The notes beneath the pieces were generated by a model. That model did no database searches. It was not told the DNA's origin and was given only the letters and a program-made list of their open reading frames with translations. From Planctomycetia bacterium TMED53 (GTDB lineage: Bacteria > Planctomycetota > UBA8108 > UBA1146): DNA of 52,030 nucleotides. The stretch spans positions 1-52,030 of the forward strand of contig NHDG01000056.1 in the NCBI GenBank assembly GCA_002167285.1, written 5' to 3'. A program made the position numbers and the translations under genes. Shown one piece after another: positions 19,669-30,203 of the stretch (position 1 is the first letter of the stretch; each line of letters starts with the position of its first letter).

Positions 19669-22617
19669 TCAAGGTCCCGGTCGGCGGTCGAGGCGACCCA
19701 TGCGTCCGAGGCTCGATTCGATCTCTCGAAGAGACCAGCCCCCAGCGCTTGGGAGCGATTCGACACGGTAGCCATTTCTCCTCTGCGTCAACTTAACGGC
19801 GCGGGATGGGGGGAGACTGGAAACACCATCGCGGAAGACCTGAACTTGCTGCCTGCGACTTCCGGTCAGTTCGACGGTGCGATTGCGAGCCAGGATGCGA
19901 GCTCTCTCAGAGAGGATTCGGTAGGGCCCGCCGCGAAGATCGACCGATCCCCAGGCGAGTGCTTCGTGCGCTCGAATCGTCGGATCATTGGCATCTTCTC
20001 GCAGTACCAGAAGCAACTCATCGGACCTGAGATCCACCTTACCCGGGGTGTCACGGCGATCTCCTTCAAGATGGATCACTGCGCTCAAAACCGAAGAAAG
20101 GAGTGCTTCTAGACGCTCTGAAGAGTTTTTTCCCGGGTCGGTGGTTCTCACCAAGACGACCTCCCTGGCGACGATTTCGTCTTTGGGATCGTCCCCTCTA
20201 TGGAAGGTTTGAAGGCCTTGGCCGTCTCCGGAGGAGAGGCTCAGGCGTTGCTGGGCGATATCCCAGTTGAACACATCTCCGCGGAATTCGAGGGCATTCT
20301 GAGGCTGTGCCAAAGTGATTCCGCCGCTTCCTGTCACCGCCTTCAGCGATGGGGGTTCACTCTCGAAATCGACTTCCGCCGTGATGTTTTTCGCATCGAG
20401 CTGCCATGCCATCGGCTGCTCTGAGAGTTCGCCCTGTTTTCCCGGTTGGCTTGCGAGGTAGATCTGCGCTTTCGCATCTCCATTGAGGGAGACGGTCGAT
20501 TCGTTGCGATCGATGGTGATGGCATTCGCTTCGATGGAGCCGGGTGATTTTTCAGCAGAGGAAACTTCGACGCGTTGTTTACCGGGTCCTTGAAAGCGGA
20601 ATCTGTTTTCGCCGACGTCCCACAAAAACTCTCGGCCTTCAGCGCGCAGGTTTTGATGGACGATTTTCACGGGGCGAGAGTCGCTACCAAGGGCTCGAGC
20701 TGCGGAGATCTCTCCCCAGCGGGGGGTGTCTAGCTCGGCCTCATCAGTGGGTTCGATCTGGTCAAATTGGACGACGACTTCAGAGCATTCCAGAGCTAGC
20801 TCATTGAGGCCGGATTCCCCCTCAGGGCCCCGTAGAACGCCATCTACGGCCCCTTTTCCGCGGGCTTGGCCCTCCAATGAAGAGAGCTCCAGAGCGTTGG
20901 CGGTCAGGCGGATGCGCTCACCCATCAAGATCTGCTGTCTTCCGGAGCCAGTCAATTCAAGGAGTCCATCCTGACCCCTCCAGAGCAGATTTTCTGCATT
21001 CACTGTGAGGGTGTCACTGCCTTCAATTTGCATGCGGATCGGTTCTTGGTCCCCGGTCGCTTGGAGGCTTTCAAGTCGCTGTCGGGCATCCCATGTGAGA
21101 ACCAATTCGGCGGCATTCACTCTTCCCGAAGAGTCGGGACCCAACCAGTCACTTGATTTTTGAGTCGGTCCTTGGGGCCACTCTACCAATGCCGCATCGA
21201 CTTCCCCGAGAAAAGTGAGCCTCGGTGAGTTGTCGATGAACGCCACCGTATCAGCCGAGATGCGATTCTCTCCTTCGGAGAAGGTGGCCCTGCTGCGCTC
21301 TCCGGAAACGATTTCCAACTGCTTCTTTGGGGCGTTCCAAATCAAAGCATCACCGTAGATGGCGGCGCCCTTTTCGCGCTGTTCTTTGACGACCACCGGT
21401 TGCCCCAATTTGCCGATGGCCCGCAAGGTTTCCAGACTGCCGTCACCAAAGTCAAAAGTGGCTGTTTCGGCTGATACTGCCCATTTCTGGCCACCTTCGG
21501 GCCCCAAGCGATCTGCTGAGCCGGTTGCTGGGCCTTGTAGAGAACCGCTAATTCCGCCCTCTAAAATGCAGCGGGAAGCGCCGGTTTGAACTCGCGCCCG
21601 GGCTGCTGAAAACCGACCTGCAGGATGGACGATGACGACATCGCCAGTGAGCTCGACATGGTCGGAGCCTTCATTCCATTTCAGCTCGCTACCTTCGATA
21701 CGCGTTTCTTCATCGACGAAAACGGTGATCGGGTTTTCTCGAGCTTGCGAACGGATGCTCATCAACCGACGACTGACAGGGTCGAGTTCCATATCGAGAT
21801 AGTCGGTTGCGATGTGTCTCAGTGGCACTTCGATTTGTGGATCCAAGTTTGCACTGCTAGCGACTTCAAAAATTTTCACACCCCCATCGAAGCGCGCGTT
21901 ACGACCATCTCTTTCGAGCACCAGTGGACCTTGGCAAAGGATGCGCACTTGGTCATCGGAGTTCTCTCCGGAGCCCTCGATGAAGGGGCCGCTACCGTCG
22001 GCGGTGAGGCCCATCAAGATCGGTGGCGAGAGGGTAAATTGCTCCAAACCTGAACTTGATCCGACGTTTCCACGGAAGCCTGAATTTCCACGTAACTCTA
22101 GTTCTGGCCATATCATACGAACAGGGGAACGACCTTCTAGACTGACGTCTGCGCCATCTTTCCAGCGGATTTCGATGTCTCGGGTTTCAAGCCTTGGAGA
22201 ACCTCCAGCACCGATGGCGAGGAGCTCTCCCTCAACGCGTGCGTTCTCGGAGTTTTGATCGGTGACGACTCGGTCTGCTTCGAGCAGGATGTTTTCATCC
22301 GCTTCTTGTTCATCACCGAAGTAGACGGGCAGCTCGATGACGGCATCGATGAGCGTGGTTTGGCTGACAAGGTTTTCTGCTGAAAGAACGACTCCCGAAG
22401 AGTTGTCCATGTGGCCTTTGAGAAGAAAGCGAAGACGTCCGCGAATCAAATCGTAAGAGCGGTAGGACATGCGGTTCTGTTCAACCGGCTCGAGATCGAC
22501 TTCTTCAGTATCGGCGAATTCGCCATCTGTATCTTTACCTCCGAACTGGCCGGTCAGCGCAAGGAAGGCGACGAGGCCGACGGAGAAGATGCCAAGAAAG
22601 AAGGATAATCGCTTCAT
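19669..22617 (-). CDS. Very large LptC/LptA (OstA-like) periplasmic LPS-export-related protein
   Basis: About 983 aa; N-terminal anchor MKRLSFFLGIFSVGLVAFLAL, repeated OstA-like beta elements (DHVELTGDVVIVHPAGRFSAARARVQ; LLELTGSGRQQILMGERIRLTANALELS; STVSLNGDAKAQIYLA); adjacent to kdsC. Confidence 0.65.
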   Translation of the reverse strand: MKRLSFFLGIFSVGLVAFLALTGQFGGKDTDGEFADTEEVDLEPVEQNRMSYRSYDLIRGRLRFLLKGHMDNSSGVVLSAENLVSQTTLIDAVIELPVYFGDEQEADENILLEADRVVTDQNSENARVEGELLAIGAGGSPRLETRDIEIRWKDGADVSLEGRSPVRMIWPELELRGNSGFRGNVGSSSGLEQFTLSPPILMGLTADGSGPFIEGSGENSDDQVRILCQGPLVLERDGRNARFDGGVKIFEVASSANLDPQIEVPLRHIATDYLDMELDPVSRRLMSIRSQARENPITVFVDEETRIEGSELKWNEGSDHVELTGDVVIVHPAGRFSAARARVQTGASRCILEGGISGSLQGPATGSADRLGPEGGQKWAVSAETATFDFGDGSLETLRAIGKLGQPVVVKEQREKGAAIYGDALIWNAPKKQLEIVSGERSRATFSEGENRISADTVAFIDNSPRLTFLGEVDAALVEWPQGPTQKSSDWLGPDSSGRVNAAELVLTWDARQRLESLQATGDQEPIRMQIEGSDTLTVNAENLLWRGQDGLLELTGSGRQQILMGERIRLTANALELSSLEGQARGKGAVDGVLRGPEGESGLNELALECSEVVVQFDQIEPTDEAELDTPRWGEISAARALGSDSRPVKIVHQNLRAEGREFLWDVGENRFRFQGPGKQRVEVSSAEKSPGSIEANAITIDRNESTVSLNGDAKAQIYLASQPGKQGELSEQPMAWQLDAKNITAEVDFESEPPSLKAVTGSGGITLAQPQNALEFRGDVFNWDIAQQRLSLSSGDGQGLQTFHRGDDPKDEIVAREVVLVRTTDPGKNSSERLEALLSSVLSAVIHLEGDRRDTPGKVDLRSDELLLVLREDANDPTIRAHEALAWGSVDLRGGPYRILSERARILARNRTVELTGSRRQQVQVFRDGVSSLPPSRAVKLTQRRNGYRVESLPSAGGWSLREIESSLGRMGRLDRRPGP

Positions 22618-23123
22618 GCAGGGCTTTCCGGCAGGGACAGGATCCAGTCGCAAACTTGCCTGACAGCGCCAAATCCGCCTTTTTGCGCGGTGACGAGGTC
22701 TGCAGATTCGCGCACTTCGGCGGTCGCATCCGCGGGTGCTACAGAGAATCCGGCCACTGCAAATGCGGGCAGATCGATGAGGTCGTCGCCGATGTAGATC
22801 GTCTCTTCAGCACGGATCCCCAGCTCTTCGAGGACCACACGTAAGCAATCTGCCTTATCGCGGATCCCAGTGTGCAAAGAGGTGATTCCCAGCTCTTGGG
22901 CTCTAAGGTCGGTGCTGCCACTCGGGCGCCCGGAGATCCAAACGACGGCGATGCCGTTGTCGAGCAAACGGCGGATGCCGGCACCATCAGGGATGAAGAA
23001 GCCTTTCGACTCGTTGCCATCGGAGTGAATCGTCACCGTGTTGTCGGTGAGGACACCATCGACGTCGAGGGCGAGAAGCCGGGGTCGGGTGGTGGGGAAG
23101 TGATCGGGTCGTACGCTCATCAT
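22614..23123 (-). CDS. kdsC: KdsC-like HAD phosphatase (3-deoxy-D-manno-octulosonate 8-phosphate phosphatase family)
   Basis: LLALDVDGVLTDNTVTIHSDGNESKGFFIPDGAGIRRLLDNGIAVVWISGRPS, YIGDDLIDLPAFAVAGFSVAPADA. Confidence 0.88.
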   Translation of the reverse strand: MMSVRPDHFPTTRPRLLALDVDGVLTDNTVTIHSDGNESKGFFIPDGAGIRRLLDNGIAVVWISGRPSGSTDLRAQELGITSLHTGIRDKADCLRVVLEELGIRAEETIYIGDDLIDLPAFAVAGFSVAPADATAEVRESADLVTAQKGGFGAVRQVCDWILSLPESPA

Positions 23124-23268
23124 GAACATAGTCTGGCCTGCGATCTTCGGTGGGCAAGTCAGAATTCTAGCCTTCCTGCACCCTTCGCCTCTGCTTCTGA
23201 TATCCTGCAGTGGGTTGTGGCAGCCTGGAGGCGTTGATTCGGCTCGGGCAGCAAACAGGAGAGGCGCG

Positions 23269-24135
23269 ATGAAAGCAGAGAGAATGACGTTGGAAGAGCA
23301 CGACGAAGCGGAAGCAGACACCCCGGACGAGCAGGTCAGCGGCGAGTCTGATTCTCCCGATTCCGCGCCTGATTCTGCACCCTGGGAAGATGGGTTCTGC
23401 GCCCAGCTAGAAGAGTATTCTGGCCCCCTTGAGTTGCTGCTTTACCTGATTCACAAGAACGAGATCGACATTCTCTATATTCCCATCGCGTCGGTTCTCG
23501 AGCAGTTTCTTGAGCATGTCCACGAGGCCCGAGAGCGCGGGCAGCTCGATCTACGAACCACCGGCGATTACCTGGTGATGTCTGCCCGTCTGATTGAGAT
23601 CAAGGCGCGAATGCTTTCACCTCAGCTCCTCGATGAGGAGGATGATCTTCTCGAAGAAGAGCTTGAAGATCCGCGCAAAAACTTGGTCGAGCAGTTGCTG
23701 GAATACCGTGATTTCAAGGAGCGGGCGCTGCTACTACAAGAAGCCCATCGGCGGCGTTCCCTTGGCTACGAGCGGGTTCAGGATGGTATGCCGCCGCCGC
23801 CTCCGGGGACCCTCGATCTTTCGGAGGCTTCAGCCCTCGATCTGTCGGCAGCATTTCAGCGGGTTCTCGACATGCTTCGTGAGCGCAGTGCATTCAGTGT
23901 CATCCAAGGTGAGGAAGTTCCTGTCGAACAATCGATGGGGGAGATCCTCAACACATTGAAGTCACGGCCGGGCCAATCGGTACCCTTTGAGGATCTGTTC
24001 CCCGTCGAACGCGGAATGTCCGGAGCGATCAGCACCTTCCTCGCGCTTCTGGAATTGGCGCGCTTGCACCAACTCAACCTGGTTCAGGTCAATAGCTCTG
24101 ATCCGCTGATGGTTCATCTTCGGTCGGAGGAGTGA
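23269..24135 (+). CDS. scpA: Segregation and condensation protein A
   Basis: YSGPLELLLYLIHKNEIDILYIPIASVLEQFLEHV, TTGDYLVMSARLIEIKARMLSPQ; start chosen at ATG 23269. Confidence 0.92.
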   Translation: MKAERMTLEEHDEAEADTPDEQVSGESDSPDSAPDSAPWEDGFCAQLEEYSGPLELLLYLIHKNEIDILYIPIASVLEQFLEHVHEARERGQLDLRTTGDYLVMSARLIEIKARMLSPQLLDEEDDLLEEELEDPRKNLVEQLLEYRDFKERALLLQEAHRRRSLGYERVQDGMPPPPPGTLDLSEASALDLSAAFQRVLDMLRERSAFSVIQGEEVPVEQSMGEILNTLKSRPGQSVPFEDLFPVERGMSGAISTFLALLELARLHQLNLVQVNSSDPLMVHLRSEE

Positions 24136-24139
24136 GCAG

Positions 24140-25144
24140 ATGCGGGGCCTCTTCCTCGGTTCTGGACCTTTTGGCATCCCTGCTTTGCGCAGGCTCCAAG
24201 AGGTTTGGCCAGACCTCGTTGTCGGTACTGTTCCTGACGCTCCGCAGGGGCGCCAACGCAAGTTGGCCCCATGTCCCCTCAAAAAGGCAGCCCTTGAGAG
24301 CGGCTTAGAGATCTTTGAAACCGATCGCCTGAAGGGCAAATCGGGCCGTGAGTTTTTACAACTCACCGGGGCAGAACTGGTGATGACTGCAGATATTCGG
24401 CTGATCCTCGGACGTTCATTTCTCGAGGGAGTGCCGCTGGGGTGTTTCAATTTGCACGGATCGATTCTTCCCCGCTGGCGTGGTGCTGCCCCGATCGTCA
24501 GGGCTCTGCTGGCCGGCGACGAGGAGATCGGCGTTTCCCTTTACCGCATGGTTCCGGCCCTCGACGCCGGCCCTGTCGTGGCAGTTCATCGCTGGGCTCC
24601 ACCGGAAAACGTCACCGCGGATCAAGCGGAGGAATATCTGAGTGAGCGTGCGGCGGATCTGTTGATCGACAACTTGGCAGCGTTGCAATCGGGGCAGCCT
24701 CCCCTCCTGGATCAGGATGATGCCCTGGCCACTTTTGCGCCGAAGGTTGAGAAGTCAGAGGGTTGGATCCAATGGGGTGAATCTGCAGATCACATCGATC
24801 GGCAGATCCGAGCCCTCCAGCCGTGGCCAAAAACGCGCAGTTTGTGGTCTCCAGCGCAAATGGCGGATGAGGCTTCAGAGACCCTCATCTTGCACCAGGC
24901 TGCGGCTTTGGAATCTTCCTCTGATCGCCAGGAATCGGCCGTTGAATCACCAGGGACGGTGGTGGAAGTTTCGGAAGAAGGTATCGTAGTTGTATGTGGA
25001 CACGGCTTGATCCGCATCGAGCGATTACAAAGAGCCGGCAAAAAGCCGCTGCAGGCGGTCGAGTTTCTTCGGGGCTTAAAAATTGCGCCTGGGGATAGTT
25101 TCCTTGATCCACCGCAGCAGACGAAGGGTGAGAGTGGGCGATGA
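24140..25144 (+). CDS. fmt: Methionyl-tRNA formyltransferase
   Basis: GSGPFGIPALRRL, GCFNLHGSILPRWRGAAPIVRALLAGDEEIGVSLYRMVPALDAGPV. Confidence 0.92.
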   Translation: MRGLFLGSGPFGIPALRRLQEVWPDLVVGTVPDAPQGRQRKLAPCPLKKAALESGLEIFETDRLKGKSGREFLQLTGAELVMTADIRLILGRSFLEGVPLGCFNLHGSILPRWRGAAPIVRALLAGDEEIGVSLYRMVPALDAGPVVAVHRWAPPENVTADQAEEYLSERAADLLIDNLAALQSGQPPLLDQDDALATFAPKVEKSEGWIQWGESADHIDRQIRALQPWPKTRSLWSPAQMADEASETLILHQAAALESSSDRQESAVESPGTVVEVSEEGIVVVCGHGLIRIERLQRAGKKPLQAVEFLRGLKIAPGDSFLDPPQQTKGESGR

Positions 25145-26775
25145 CGGGCCATAGAAGTAAAACTGGCCACAGGTCTGCAAAGGGCCCTTCACCGGAGGAT
25201 TCACGGGGTTCTCAGCGTGATCCGAAGCGTGATTTTCGTAAGGAAGCACGGAAGGACCCACGTGAGGATCCACGGGAGGATGAACCCGAGGTCGAGGAGA
25301 TTCTCGAGCCGCCGTATACCGCACCCCTGTTACAGGGAAGTGGTCATCGCGGTGGCGAGGTTTTCAGCGCTCGGGCTGCGGCGATTCACCTGCTGACTTT
25401 GTGGGAGCAATCCTCCTCAGCACCGATGGAGTCTTTGCTGGGGGAGTATCTGGAGTACACCGGTCTTGCCGATTCTGATCGTCGCTTTCTCGTCGAGTTG
25501 TGTTACGGCAGCGTTCGTATGCGCGGGACGGTTCGTCACCTCGCCGATCACTTTATGGATCGCGCGTTCACTGAAGCGGAACGCACGGTTCGTTCTGCCA
25601 TCGCCATCGGCATCTACCAACGGGTCTACCTGAAAACAGCCGCTCATGCGGCGGTCTCTGCCACCGTTGACGGTTGGCGAGAGGTTGCTCGTTATCTTCC
25701 TGAAGTCGTTGGAGATCCGCCGGAGAGAAGGAATCCAAAAGCGGAAAGCGGCTACATCAATGCCGTTTTACGCAGTGCCTGCGATGGTCTCGAACATACT
25801 GATGAAGATCTCGGCGATCCAGGAGACGCGGTCAGAACCCGAGACGGTTGGGTACGAGTCAAGGATCTGCGACTCCCTTCCGGATCGAAGGGGCGCATCT
25901 TGCGCAGGGGATTGCAGTTCAGTCATCCCCCTGAGCTGATCCGACGCTGGCTCGAACGTTACCAGGAGGATCGGGTCGTCGAGATGCTGCAGCGCAACAA
26001 TGAAGCCCCACCGTTGTTTATCGCTCTTCGAGGCTCCAGAGACCCTGAACACCAAATTCGTATGATGTCGACGATCGACCAAGAGGCTCGGATTGCTCGA
26101 GGGGCACCACGAACCATCGAGGTTCTCGGAGGCGGTCGCATCGAACGGATTCCAGGGTTCACCCAGGGCGATTTTTGGGTTCAGGATCTGACCGCTCGCC
26201 GCCTCGCCCTGCGCATGCCGAAGGGCCAGGATGTGGAACTCCTCGATCTGTGCAGTGCTCCCGGCGGCAAGCTGGCCACCCTTCTCGACCGTGGAGGCAT
26301 CCGCAAGGCGCTCGCCTGCGATGTCTCGCAGGAGAAACTGCAGCTGATTCGCGAAAATCTGGACCGTCTCAACCTGCTCGATCTGCACCAGACCGAGTTT
26401 TCAGAAGTGCCAAAGGATCCCACTAATCTGCGATTTGATGATTCCTTCAATCAGATTCTCGTCGATGCCCCTTGCTCCAACAGTGGCGTGCTCAATCGAA
26501 GACAGGATGCACGCTGGCGTTTTCGTCCCGATGAAATTTCCGAGTTGGAGCAATTGCAGTCCGGTCTCCTGAAGACGGCGATTCGTCATCTTCGAAGGGG
26601 AGGGCATCTTTTGTATTCCACCTGTTCGGTTGAACCTCAGGAGAATCAGGATGTGATTCGCCGGGTGCTTGAGCAGAACACGGAGATCCGTCTTGTTGAA
26701 GAGATGGAAGTGCTTCCCGGTGACCTGGGGGGTGATGGCGGCTACGCCGCTTTACTCCAGCGGGTGGATCGCTGA
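25141..26775 (+). CDS. rsmB: 16S rRNA m5C methyltransferase RsmB-like (NusB-like N-terminus)
   Basis: ARAAAIHLLTLWEQ NusB-like region; VELLDLCSAPGGKLATLLD, ILVDAPCSNSGVLNRRQDARWR, LLYSTCSVEPQENQDVI; coupled to fmt. Confidence 0.88.
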   Translation: MTGHRSKTGHRSAKGPSPEDSRGSQRDPKRDFRKEARKDPREDPREDEPEVEEILEPPYTAPLLQGSGHRGGEVFSARAAAIHLLTLWEQSSSAPMESLLGEYLEYTGLADSDRRFLVELCYGSVRMRGTVRHLADHFMDRAFTEAERTVRSAIAIGIYQRVYLKTAAHAAVSATVDGWREVARYLPEVVGDPPERRNPKAESGYINAVLRSACDGLEHTDEDLGDPGDAVRTRDGWVRVKDLRLPSGSKGRILRRGLQFSHPPELIRRWLERYQEDRVVEMLQRNNEAPPLFIALRGSRDPEHQIRMMSTIDQEARIARGAPRTIEVLGGGRIERIPGFTQGDFWVQDLTARRLALRMPKGQDVELLDLCSAPGGKLATLLDRGGIRKALACDVSQEKLQLIRENLDRLNLLDLHQTEFSEVPKDPTNLRFDDSFNQILVDAPCSNSGVLNRRQDARWRFRPDEISELEQLQSGLLKTAIRHLRRGGHLLYSTCSVEPQENQDVIRRVLEQNTEIRLVEEMEVLPGDLGGDGGYAALLQRVDR

Positions 26776-26922
26776 TTCCCTGATTCTCTTGCCTCTTTCC
26801 CCTGAAGCGGGGTTGTCCCCTTGGCCTACAATTGTAAAGATTTGATAAGCGAATTGAAAAGAGCCCGTGTAATTCAGGCCGTTTTCGTGTAGATTGACGG
26901 AGGCAGCGTAAAGGGGCGAGCG

Positions 26923-27669
26923 ATGCAAGAGTCTGTAATTAAACAAGTTATGGGTCCTATCCCGATTCCCGCCCCGAGACTCTTCACGTTTTTGATGTTC
27001 AGTGTTCTGTGTTCTCCGCTGGTTTTCTCCGCTCCGGTTGGAGATGGTGCCGGGGCTGCTCGCAGGCCTCTCGATCTCCCTTCAGGCGGGGCGACCCATG
27101 CTGAAGAGGAGGAGCAAGAGGCGCCTGATCTGATCCACTTCTATGGCCATGATCACGAGGGAGACAACTTTGTTTGGGTCCTGGATATATCAGGCAGCAT
27201 GGGCGACGAAACCGGTGGTGAACTGATCGATCAGTTGAAGATGGAGTTTTCCCAGGCGGTGACGTCCCTCAGCCGAACCAGTTCTTTCAGTGCCCTCGCT
27301 TTTGACAACAACCTTTATCCCTTCGATATGGTCAGTCGCATGGCCACTCCCTCGCGCAAGAATGCGGCGATCTCCTGGTGTAACGGGTTGATTGCAGAGG
27401 GTGCGACGTGCCTGACTGTGGCAGCGATCACCGGGCTGGAAATTTCCCGCACTCGCCAGACTGATTCCACGCGCCTGATCTTCGTCGGAGATGGGGTCCC
27501 ATACTGTTATGGTGAGGTCGATCTTGAGCAGTCCATCGGTGATATTCAGAATGCCAACTGGGAACATACCCCCATTGATGCGGTGTATGTTGGAAACCAG
27601 GAACTGGGCCTTCAGTATTTCCAAATGCTCACCGAGAGTTGCAACGGTCGCCTGACGATCTGCCAGTAG
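26923..27669 (+). CDS. Secreted/anchored von Willebrand factor A domain protein
   Basis: Signal-like N-terminus; MIDAS FVWVLDISGSMGDETGGELIDQLK. Confidence 0.8.
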   Translation: MQESVIKQVMGPIPIPAPRLFTFLMFSVLCSPLVFSAPVGDGAGAARRPLDLPSGGATHAEEEEQEAPDLIHFYGHDHEGDNFVWVLDISGSMGDETGGELIDQLKMEFSQAVTSLSRTSSFSALAFDNNLYPFDMVSRMATPSRKNAAISWCNGLIAEGATCLTVAAITGLEISRTRQTDSTRLIFVGDGVPYCYGEVDLEQSIGDIQNANWEHTPIDAVYVGNQELGLQYFQMLTESCNGRLTICQ

Positions 27670-27742
27670 CCGGGCCCTGCCGAGAGCGGGCTCTTCGAGG
27701 CGAGTGCTTGACCTCTCCACGGTTCTTCCGTCTGATGGAGTC

Positions 27743-28636
27743 ATGCATAAAATCGACCTTCGAGGAACTCTCAGAATCTCTCAGCGCGTGCTTTTGGGGC
27801 TGTTCTGCGCCTTTTTGGCTCATTTCCCAGCCATCGAAGCCCAAGGTCAGCAGGGCCTCTCTGGGGATCCATTGGACCTCGCTATCGATCGGGAGCTGGA
27901 CCGAGTCGGCCGTGAAGAAAAACAGGTGCGCTATCGGGGTCAATATCGGGCTCTGATCCCCCTCGGATCTGAAGGGGCTCGGCGGTTGCTGCACAGATTG
28001 CTCGATGAAGACCGACCCTTCGATCAGCGGCAATCTTGCGCCAATGCGTTGATGGATGTGGCAGGGCAAGAGTTGATTCCGCAAGTCGAAGAGACTTTGC
28101 GTGCCGATCTACTCCTCGAAGTTTGGGTCGAGAGAGAGCTGGTCCTGCTGTTGGCGAAACTCGGTCAAAGAGATCGTGTCGATCAGTGGATCAGAGAGTT
28201 GCAAAGTGTTGCAGGCCAGGTACCCAATACGGCCACATTGCCGGCGATCCTCGATGCTCTGGCCCGAATGGCGGATCTGCAGTTTCGCAGTGGACGGGTG
28301 CGGGAAGCTGCCGTGACCCACCAACAACGCATCGATTTATTGGGTGATATCGCAGCCAGGGTGCGCCCCGAATTGGGTGTCGGTCTGACCGATGAACAGA
28401 AAGCGATTCACTACAATCTCGCATGCTGTCACGCTCTTCTTGGCGAAACTGAGCAGGCACTCAAAGCTTTGGAGACGAGTCTAGAGGCGACCACTATCCG
28501 CCTGGAAATGGCTCTTGTCGATGGTGATTTGAAGTCACTACGAGAGTTGCCGCAGTGGAGAGTGTGGGTTGAGAAGAATACCCCTGCAGCTGGGCAAGAA
28601 GAGGCGTCGGAGGACGCCGATGGAGATCAGAGATGA
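27743..28636 (+). CDS. Hypothetical secreted protein with TPR-like C-terminus
   Basis: Hydrophobic N-terminus LLGLFCAFLAHFPAIEAQG; IHYNLACCHALLGETEQALKALETSLEA resembles TPR. Confidence 0.6.
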   Translation: MHKIDLRGTLRISQRVLLGLFCAFLAHFPAIEAQGQQGLSGDPLDLAIDRELDRVGREEKQVRYRGQYRALIPLGSEGARRLLHRLLDEDRPFDQRQSCANALMDVAGQELIPQVEETLRADLLLEVWVERELVLLLAKLGQRDRVDQWIRELQSVAGQVPNTATLPAILDALARMADLQFRSGRVREAAVTHQQRIDLLGDIAARVRPELGVGLTDEQKAIHYNLACCHALLGETEQALKALETSLEATTIRLEMALVDGDLKSLRELPQWRVWVEKNTPAAGQEEASEDADGDQR

Positions 28637-30183
28637 GACTCCCGCTATCGATTCAATGCTGCTTGCTGTGGTTGTTTTTCACTTCACCTGGCGTTTTGCA
28701 TGCACAGGATCAAACCTCTAAACAGGTGCCAGGCACGCCCCCAAACATTGTGTTTTTCATCGTCGATGATCTCGGCTGGCAGGACACAGCACTCTCTCTT
28801 CATCAGGAGAGCGCGCCGTTTCAACAGCATTATCGTACGCCGAATCTGCAGCGGCTGGCTCGCGAGGGGCTCGTCTTTTCAAATGCCTACGCATCTTCGC
28901 CAGTGTGTACGCCGACGCGCACCAGCATCATGACGGGGCGTTCACCGCAGGCGAACGGCATCACCTACTGGATTCTTCATAAGGATCGGGATACCGGAGG
29001 GCCGCGGGATGGGACCGTGACTCCTCGATGGAATGTGAATGGTTTGCAACCGGGGGATGTGACCTTACCCGGGATTTTGCAAAAGGGTGGATATCGCACT
29101 ATCCACGCCGGAAAGGCCCATCTCGGTGCCCATGGCAGCGACGGCGCTGACCCGAAAAACCTCGGTTTCGAGGTCAATATTGCCGGGCATGCCGCCGGCG
29201 CCCCTTCAGACTTTCGGGGTCGCAGAAACTACTCCCGTGATCCTGAAAACCCGGGTGCTAAGGTTTGGGATGTCCCCGGTCTCGAAAAGTATCACGGTAC
29301 CGATACCTATCTCACAGAAGCGTTGGCTCTCGAAGCGGCAACTGCGATTCACCAAGCCCATCAGGATGGAAAGAGTTTCTTTCTTCACTTTTCTCCTTAT
29401 GCAGTGCACACGCCGATTATTGCCAATCAGAGACATCTCGAAAATTATCCAGACCTTTCCAAAGTCGAAGCTGCTTACGCGACGATGATCGAATCGGTGG
29501 ATGAAGCGTTGGGGGTGTTGCTCAAAACCCTTGAGAAGTTAGAGATCCTCGATGAAACCTTCATCGTCTTCACCAGTGATAACGGAGGCTTGTCTGCCCA
29601 CACGCGAGAGAAGCCGCATCATCGTCACAATCATCCCCTTTCCAGCGGTAAGGGTTCTGCTTTGGAGGGGGGAACTCGAATACCTCTTGTCATGCATTGG
29701 CCAGGTGTCATCGAAGGGGGTGCGAGAAGCTCTCTTCCGGTGATCAGTCACGATCACTTTCCGACACTTTTATCGATCGCTGGTTTGGTCGGTCCCGCGG
29801 ATCACATGGAGCAGGTGGAGGGCCAAGACTTGACGCCTCTCTTTGAAAGCGGCACTGATCCAGAGTGGCAGGAAAGAGCTCTATATTGGCATATGCCACA
29901 TTTTTGGGGCCCGCGGGGGCCGGGGATCCAGCCCTTCAGTTCGATTCGTCGAGGCGATTGGAAGATGATTTATTACCACCATCCAAAGCCGAAACGGGTG
30001 CTCTATAACCTGGCTGAGGATATCGGTGAAAAACGTGATTTGGCTGCTGAGAAAAAGAAGCTGCTTGAATTACTGTCGAAGGATTTGGCGGATCACCTGC
30101 GAAAAACAGCGGCGGCGATGCCGAGTCGGGATGGACAGACGATCCCCATGCCGGACCAGTTGTCGGGGTCCACTGAAAACTGA
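28633..30183 (+). CDS. Secreted sulfatase
   Basis: Signal peptide; NIVFFIVDDLGWQDTALSL, SSPVCTPTRTSIMTGRSP, HAGKAHLG, FTSDNGG; coupled to the upstream ORF. Confidence 0.92.
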   Translation: MRLPLSIQCCLLWLFFTSPGVLHAQDQTSKQVPGTPPNIVFFIVDDLGWQDTALSLHQESAPFQQHYRTPNLQRLAREGLVFSNAYASSPVCTPTRTSIMTGRSPQANGITYWILHKDRDTGGPRDGTVTPRWNVNGLQPGDVTLPGILQKGGYRTIHAGKAHLGAHGSDGADPKNLGFEVNIAGHAAGAPSDFRGRRNYSRDPENPGAKVWDVPGLEKYHGTDTYLTEALALEAATAIHQAHQDGKSFFLHFSPYAVHTPIIANQRHLENYPDLSKVEAAYATMIESVDEALGVLLKTLEKLEILDETFIVFTSDNGGLSAHTREKPHHRHNHPLSSGKGSALEGGTRIPLVMHWPGVIEGGARSSLPVISHDHFPTLLSIAGLVGPADHMEQVEGQDLTPLFESGTDPEWQERALYWHMPHFWGPRGPGIQPFSSIRRGDWKMIYYHHPKPKRVLYNLAEDIGEKRDLAAEKKKLLELLSKDLADHLRKTAAAMPSRDGQTIPMPDQLSGSTEN

Positions 30184-30203
30184 TTCTGTCGTGGTGGGTG
30201 ATC

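Noticed and set aside
22871-23237. Plus-strand ORF antisense to kdsC (MQRGDSQLLGSKVG...)
   Set aside because: Opposite conserved HAD phosphatase motifs; low plausibility.
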